The notes under the pieces were generated by a model. That model saw only the letters and a list, made by a program, of their open reading frames with translations. It searched no databases and was not told the origin of the DNA. This document shows positions 14,801-18,584 of a stretch of 18,584 nt of DNA, piece by piece. This stretch comes from Ruminococcaceae bacterium UBA3710 (lineage in GTDB: Bacteria; Bacillota; Clostridia; Oscillospirales; Acutalibacteraceae). Location of the stretch: assembly GCA_002371985.1 (NCBI GenBank), contig DFHZ01000030.1, forward strand, positions 1-18,584. Direction: 5' to 3'. Position 1 is the first letter of the stretch. Every line of letters begins with the position of its first letter. A program made the translations under genes and the position numbers.

Positions 14801-17350
14801 AGTGGTAAATTCTATATAACGTATTGCAGTAGATTCATCATAGTGGGTTTTAAACTGGCTTGAATATTTTTTAATATCATTTTTTTTAATATCTCTTACG
14901 GAGAATGAAGCAGTTCCGCCAAGCGCTTTATAATCCACACTAAAACGATAACTTGTGTTAGGTTCTATTTTCACAGATTCATCAAAATATTCAACACGGT
15001 TATATTCGTATCCTGCTTTGATTCTGACCATTTTAGAAGCAATATATGCATCACTTGGTACCGGAACCGTGAAGATAATATCCTTATCTTTAGCTGAACG
15101 CAAATTCCAGATTTTCTCTTCCGAAGAATTTCTCTTAATTGTAGGACGGATTATTTTAGCCAAAATATTTTCGCCCACATTAATATCATTTGCATCTACT
15201 TCAAATAACTCAGCATTTGCAACCGAAACCGAAATATTGGTAGCGTCACTCAAATTACCAACAACAAATTTCATCATTGAAATGTTTTTTAGCGGAACAA
15301 AGGTTATTGTTCTTGTAAAAGTTACTTCGTCAATTTGGTCGTTAAAGTTTTTAATGAAACTTGTATCAGCATCAAGTTTTACATATTCGCCCTCAACACC
15401 GCCAATTTTCTTGAAAGACAAAAATGCTTGAGGTTCACCACTAAATACCCTGTAATTAAACTTTAAGCGGTATTTAACACCCGCTTTGAATACAGTTGTA
15501 TTATCAAGATATTCTACTCTGTTATTCTCAGCACCCGTCATAGCTTTGATATATGCTAATTCGGGCTCAAAATAATCCGCATCATACGCACTGAGTTTAA
15601 AAGAGTTTTTGTTGTTATTAAGAGCTACTGTATTCCACTTGCCGATTTCGTTATTTGCAGATTTACCTTCATCAGGATAATGCGATGTTTCTTCGGTAAT
15701 GTTTTTAATAAGGTTATCCTTTAAAACGGTTACTCCGTTTGCTTTGATTGTATATTCAATGATACTCGGATTTGCCACTGCACAAGCACCATTACGTGTT
15801 TCACAGTAGTTACCTATAATGAAAGCTACACCTTTCATATCAGCTTTTGGAGAAAATTTAATTGTAATTTTTCCTTCTGCTTCACTGAATTCAGCAATTA
15901 AACCGTTAAATTTATCTTCGTTATTTTTGTTTAGGCTAATACTACCTTGTCCCGAAATACCTGCTGTATCGACCTTAACGAGGAACATTGGGTCGTCGCT
16001 TATACCTATTTGATCGTTTTCCATTGTTCCGGCTTTAAGTTTGAAATCAGCAGAAACAATATAGGTTTTACCTGCTTTAAATTCTACCGCAGCCTCATCA
16101 TAATGCATACGTGTCCAATTAAAGCCTACATTTGTTTCATACATAAGGCTTTCTGCCTCATCAGTAAAATAACCTTCGGGAATAACAGGGGTATCAACCG
16201 CAGATTCATTATCAGAGTCGCGCTTGATATTCCATTTCTTATCTGTGTTAGAATCATTTAATCCAATAAAATTCGCAGTTGAACTGTTAATTGACTCAAT
16301 AAGGTTTGTTTTCTCACCGTTCTTTACAAGAACAGGACTTGCAAACGCTAATGAAACATTAGATTTATCCGTAGGATTTCCAAGCGTAATCTTAATTGCA
16401 TTTGCATTTTCCTGCAATTCGAATTCAACTTTTCTTTGTGAATTTTCTGAATCTGTAATATTAGTTTCAACGTTATTAAATGTTAAACCGTTATCGTTGG
16501 ATACCGCAATAGAAAAGTCAGATATACCTTTTAATTCTTTCCAATCACAGTTAAAGGTATATTTACCTGCAGTTAAATCTATATTATTGTCAACATATTC
16601 TGCAATTGTATTTTGATTACCCTCATAAAGTCTAATCATATATGTAGGGGGAGCAAATTTCGCTTTATGTTCATTGGCTGTTAAGGCGCCGTAAACTATT
16701 TTATTGCGATTGCCTGTCAGATAACGAAGATTCCATTTATCATACTTATTTGATTTATATGTGGGGTCTTCTGTCATAACATCATAAATATTATCTTCCG
16801 ATAAATCTTTAAGCAGATTTGCAGCACCGCTATATAAGGTATCAAAACTCATACTTGTATATCTATAAAGTTCGGGATTTGCAAAAATACAAGAAATATC
16901 AGTTGCTTCCTTATAAGCACCTATAATTATTCTTATTCTTTCGACCTTTTTGTTGAGTCTTAGTGTTACAACACATCTTGTAATCCCGTTTTCAACGGTA
17001 TCTATTACAGCACCGTTCAAACCCTCTGTGGAATAACAAAATTCGGATATATCCTTATATTCTCCTGCCGCGGTGTCATAACCGCTTATTTGAAATGTAG
17101 GCTCACCGCTTATTTGTTTATAGTCAAAAGAAAATTTATAATAACCCTTATTGACCAGTGTAACATCTGACACATAAACAACAGAGGTCCAAGCCGCACC
17201 TGATTTTACTTCTATATAATTCACATCTGTGTGAAGTGCAGATACAAAGGCCGTAAGCGGAAGGCTAACAAAAACCGAAAATACGATTATCATAGTTAAA
17301 ATCAATGCTGTTACGCGTTTTGAAGCGTTTTTAATCCTGTTAATAAACAT
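11873..17350 (-). CDS. Giant modular surface protein, nine carbohydrate-binding-like modules, C-terminal membrane anchor
   Basis: An 1825-aa protein. An N-terminal signal (ALILTMIIVFSVFVSLPLTA) ends near residue 38. Nine diverged beta-sandwich modules of about 160-190 residues follow, each closing with a motif such as CIFANPEL or SGYIANAELY, at about residues 157, 336, 527, 711, 878, 1039, 1208, 1373 and 1536. Linkers carry NLIKNITE or NLIENGDF and a conserved Trp (KWNLRY, GIWNLRY, TNGWK), as in CBM4/9-type modules. Two carboxypeptidase-regulatory-like folds come next (GQISGYVVDESGDGIKNVEM about 1600-1665; CGYLFDADGSPVKNVKLYL about 1710-1760). The end is a transmembrane helix (LWLIIVLIALGVVVLAGAGV) and KKKKSKK, with no LPxTG. 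It probably captures glycans at the cell surface for the neighbouring ABC system. The start is decided by AGGAGG seven bases before 17350. Confidence 0.85.
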   Translation of the reverse strand: MFINRIKNASKRVTALILTMIIVFSVFVSLPLTAFVSALHTDVNYIEVKSGAAWTSVVYVSDVTLVNKGYYKFSFDYKQISGEPTFQISGYDTAAGEYKDISEFCYSTEGLNGAVIDTVENGITRCVVTLRLNKKVERIRIIIGAYKEATDISCIFANPELYRYTSMSFDTLYSGAANLLKDLSEDNIYDVMTEDPTYKSNKYDKWNLRYLTGNRNKIVYGALTANEHKAKFAPPTYMIRLYEGNQNTIAEYVDNNIDLTAGKYTFNCDWKELKGISDFSIAVSNDNGLTFNNVETNITDSENSQRKVEFELQENANAIKITLGNPTDKSNVSLAFASPVLVKNGEKTNLIESINSSTANFIGLNDSNTDKKWNIKRDSDNESAVDTPVIPEGYFTDEAESLMYETNVGFNWTRMHYDEAAVEFKAGKTYIVSADFKLKAGTMENDQIGISDDPMFLVKVDTAGISGQGSISLNKNNEDKFNGLIAEFSEAEGKITIKFSPKADMKGVAFIIGNYCETRNGACAVANPSIIEYTIKANGVTVLKDNLIKNITEETSHYPDEGKSANNEIGKWNTVALNNNKNSFKLSAYDADYFEPELAYIKAMTGAENNRVEYLDNTTVFKAGVKYRLKFNYRVFSGEPQAFLSFKKIGGVEGEYVKLDADTSFIKNFNDQIDEVTFTRTITFVPLKNISMMKFVVGNLSDATNISVSVANAELFEVDANDINVGENILAKIIRPTIKRNSSEEKIWNLRSAKDKDIIFTVPVPSDAYIASKMVRIKAGYEYNRVEYFDESVKIEPNTSYRFSVDYKALGGTASFSVRDIKKNDIKKYSSQFKTHYDESTAIRYIEFTTKPDIEPLKGVSIIIGNGGEAKDVSCIFANPQLVKIVDGEAVGDNLIKNITEKTIQYMGTMAYNGIWNLRYQGKKDVALVLEDIPKNYFRVPTLATDGANGSVTQFVTAKPEKSYALSFNYKNEGGSECVPYVEGILANGSSTLITVSEITKDTNGYYNYKCEFKMPKNLMADNNLRVGVKLDGMKAAFSNFELYELDAGFETTGVNLLKNSDFLKSNKLSDYNGAAVNDWIYEGSQKNVAITSRGSDYFKIPVPQLYMFAGGSVNNYIGRELELEADGQYTLSFNLRYANPGYDGDTGVELLYNNGTEWVTLNAQFTDSATEYKHTYKFTMPSDAVADSVNMQFKVKADSFYVSGYIANAELYKDGTSENLIENGDFSKGTNGWKIANSFKMSSLNVIPENYFSKNHTTKNMIVYRNSGAWENIQQNYLALKSDTYYLLEAEAVHPWQSDEDDKTSVHTMQVFAMKDGKDYSPFLGSKREFSTEKNKVIRLYKTPDDLDTGTNNTIYRMVMQGLGNAGYWGSFALYECDENGNKLSDNVLINSDFALGATGWTFSQRNENFNYRIVKQPENFFSTYTKNDANMIESEGTSADALLGQTMTVERGTKYYFTGHYVSMNAAGITPKIVYKDKNGKEQEYMLNSYYDSERFFFEIEFELPSDAYAYRGVADVKFHLTNSNKGKAYISDLALYKEGEYINLLNNSDFANGFTNWYSNDNYKIVPFDSGVFVFHYDDEEFNDGNWSNENGTAGVLGKGQISGYVVDESGDGIKNVEMVLEPLKLTVKTDAAGKYIFNNLDAGIYSVYLKDKSGKLHYITDVTVSNGISSDISSITLSAEKQNDSDEEDYTVDGDFEVVQNDTNFGIVCGYLFDADGSPVKNVKLYLGKVTEVVTKNRGVFQFDKTRPGKYDIYTKNEDGTINVLKTVEVVAGKGSVYKLYLPSDSSNLWLIIVLIALGVVVLAGAGVTVWLIIKKKKSKK

Positions 17351-17367
17351 ATCTTTCCTCCTCAGTA

Positions 17368-18264
17368 TTATTCCCATTTTTTAACACACAGTTTATTGTA
17401 TAACACTAAAGCAATACCAATAAACGAAAGCGCTATTATAAAATAGAACCATAGCATCGCAGAAGCTACACCGTAATCCATAGCAGACATTAATTTCACT
17501 GCGGCAGACATAATAGAATTATCGGCAGCCGTAAACAAAGAAATCATTGTATAAATAATTACAAGTGATATAACGTGACGAAGCATAGGAATAGTTATTT
17601 TCCAGAATTCTTCCCACTTATTAGCACCCTCTATTTTAGAAACCTCATAGAGCGATGCCGGTATACTCTGCAAACCAGCTAAAAACAAGATTGTTTGCAC
17701 ACCGCAGCTCCAAGCAAGGCTTACCGCATTACTCAAAATGAATATTAAAGCATCACTAATTTGTGCCGGAAGATTGAGATTGCCTAAAATTGTTTCATAA
17801 TTTATTACTCCCTGACCTTCTGAACTCAAATTGAAGATTTGAGCATTTACAGTTGGATCTGAAAGCATTCTTACAATTACGGAAGAAGCAATAACAACAG
17901 GAAGGAAAAATATTATTCTGAAAAGTGTTCTTCCGGGGAACTTTTGATTTAAAAGTACAGCAAGAATCAAACTCAATGCCACAACAATAGGAAGAGAATA
18001 AAACATCGAACCTACTGCATCTCTAATATTAGTTAAATAATCAGGATTTTCAAACAGTATTTCTTTAAAATTAGCAAGACCAAGAAATTCCAGCTTAAAT
18101 CCAGTATCAAGAATAAAGATTTTACTAAAAGAATAAATCAAAGAACTAATAGTAGGAACAACAAAGAATAATATAAGACCTAAAGCCCAATGCGCTATAA
18201 AGGTATAACCGTAACGACTGCGCAGAGATTCTAAGCCTCTTTTCTTTTTAAGTTTAGTTTTCAT
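17368..18264 (-). CDS. Carbohydrate ABC transporter permease, MalF/UgpA-type
   Basis: A 298-aa inner-membrane permease with about six helices, the first at residues 20-45 (LGLILFFVVPTISSLIYSFS). The EAA loop that docks the ATPase reads LYEVSKIEGANKWEEFWKIT then IPML near residues 205-225, as in CUT1 sugar permeases. Such transporters need a second MalG-type permease, a binding protein and an ATPase; none is in this window, so they may lie upstream or elsewhere. The start is the ATG at 18264, eight bases after AGAGG, overlapping the end of the upstream gene by 11 bp. A GTG three codons earlier is less well placed. The giant surface protein starts 17 bp downstream, so the two are likely co-transcribed. 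Confidence 0.92.
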   Translation of the reverse strand: MKTKLKKKRGLESLRSRYGYTFIAHWALGLILFFVVPTISSLIYSFSKIFILDTGFKLEFLGLANFKEILFENPDYLTNIRDAVGSMFYSLPIVVALSLILAVLLNQKFPGRTLFRIIFFLPVVIASSVIVRMLSDPTVNAQIFNLSSEGQGVINYETILGNLNLPAQISDALIFILSNAVSLAWSCGVQTILFLAGLQSIPASLYEVSKIEGANKWEEFWKITIPMLRHVISLVIIYTMISLFTAADNSIMSAAVKLMSAMDYGVASAMLWFYFIIALSFIGIALVLYNKLCVKKWE

Positions 18265-18584
18265 TCTCTGCACCTCTTTCCATTACAAAATCATACCCTT
18301 TAATAACTCCTATTGGAGATTGTTGTTCTTTTGAACTATGGTTAGCATAAATACTAATACCATTTTCAAAAGTTGTTTTTGTTATATTGTTTTCCAAAAT
18401 ATCATATCGTGAAATTTTGGAATTCTCAACACTATGATAAATATCCGCATATTTTGAGAGCGAGTTTTTGATTAAGTCAGCATTGTCTTCATATAGCATT
18501 GCATATAAATCATCTGAATTTGTTTCCATATAAGAAACATCAAATTCATTGATAATGCTAAATCCAAGTCCTGTACCTGTTGAA
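18254..18584 (-). CDS. C-terminal fragment of a protein upstream of the permease, possibly DUF5696-like
   Basis: The reading frame is open from the window edge (18584) to the TAA at 18256-18254, giving about 109 residues of C-terminus, so the gene starts outside the window. Its end contains SISRYDILENNITKTTFENG-type sequence (ITKTTFENGISIYANHS, then GVIKGYDFVMERG). I associate this with the C-termini of large DUF5696-type proteins often encoded next to sugar ABC permeases in Clostridia; that match is from memory and tentative. There is no visible membrane segment in this part. It overlaps the permease start by 11 bp (ATGAAAACTAA), indicating translational coupling. Confidence 0.65.
   Translation of the reverse strand, partial: STGTGLGFSIINEFDVSYMETNSDDLYAMLYEDNADLIKNSLSKYADIYHSVENSKISRYDILENNITKTTFENGISIYANHSSKEQQSPIGVIKGYDFVMERGAENEN

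Noticed and set aside
14955..15431. 158-aa plus-strand frame within the giant surface protein gene
   Set aside because: It is antisense to a continuous, modular coding sequence, has no convincing ribosome binding site, and is explained by the low stop frequency opposite this codon usage.
17351..17377. Upstream ATG at 17377 as the giant protein start
   Set aside because: The AGGAGG ribosome binding site lies between it and the ATG at 17350, and using it would overlap the permease stop; 17350 also gives a cleaner signal peptide.

Overview
The window looks like chromosomal DNA of a strictly anaerobic, low-GC Gram-positive bacterium, most likely an uncultured gut or rumen Clostridia member. The evidence is AT-rich sequence, strong AGGAGG-type ribosome binding sites, an oxygen-sensitive glycyl radical enzyme with its activase, a Gram-positive lipoprotein, and a surface protein held by a C-terminal membrane anchor. 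Every gene I can support lies on the minus strand, so transcription runs from high to low coordinates. I see no rRNA, tRNA, CRISPR array, insertion sequence or phage gene.

In transcription order, the right half (about 18.6 to 9.0 kb) looks like a glycan-scavenging locus. It holds the C-terminal end of a large protein (possibly DUF5696-like), a MalF-type sugar ABC permease, a cell-surface protein of about 1825 residues made of nine diverged carbohydrate-binding-like modules, a probable terminator, a GH37 trehalase-like enzyme with altered substrate-binding signatures, and a lipid-anchored SGNH hydrolase. These parts suggest binding, trimming and importing a saccharide.

The middle (about 9.0 to 4.1 kb) has a histidine phosphatase and then a compact operon: an unusual short glycyl radical enzyme (661 aa), a cytoplasmic SGNH hydrolase, and a two-extra-cluster glycyl radical activase. 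I find no match in memory for this three-gene unit with a known function. It is the best candidate here for an undescribed pathway.

Around that operon are wrecked genes. These are a collapsed GH36 alpha-galactosidase (3598-4099), a collapsed M20-like peptidase (7691-7950), a collapsed SGNH paralogue (about 8743-9010), and an unrecognised decayed gene (2284-2613). A 151-bp stretch of the intact SGNH gene (5160-5310) recurs without a mismatch inside the SGNH remnant (8812-8962).

The left end has an MBL-fold hydrolase, then a likely promoter and a SIS-domain sugar-phosphate isomerase, an extended YjbQ-family protein, a YitT-family membrane protein, and the first ten codons of another gene. From about position 905 to the left edge the DNA is clearly GC-richer than the rest. 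This could mark horizontal acquisition or a chimeric contig.
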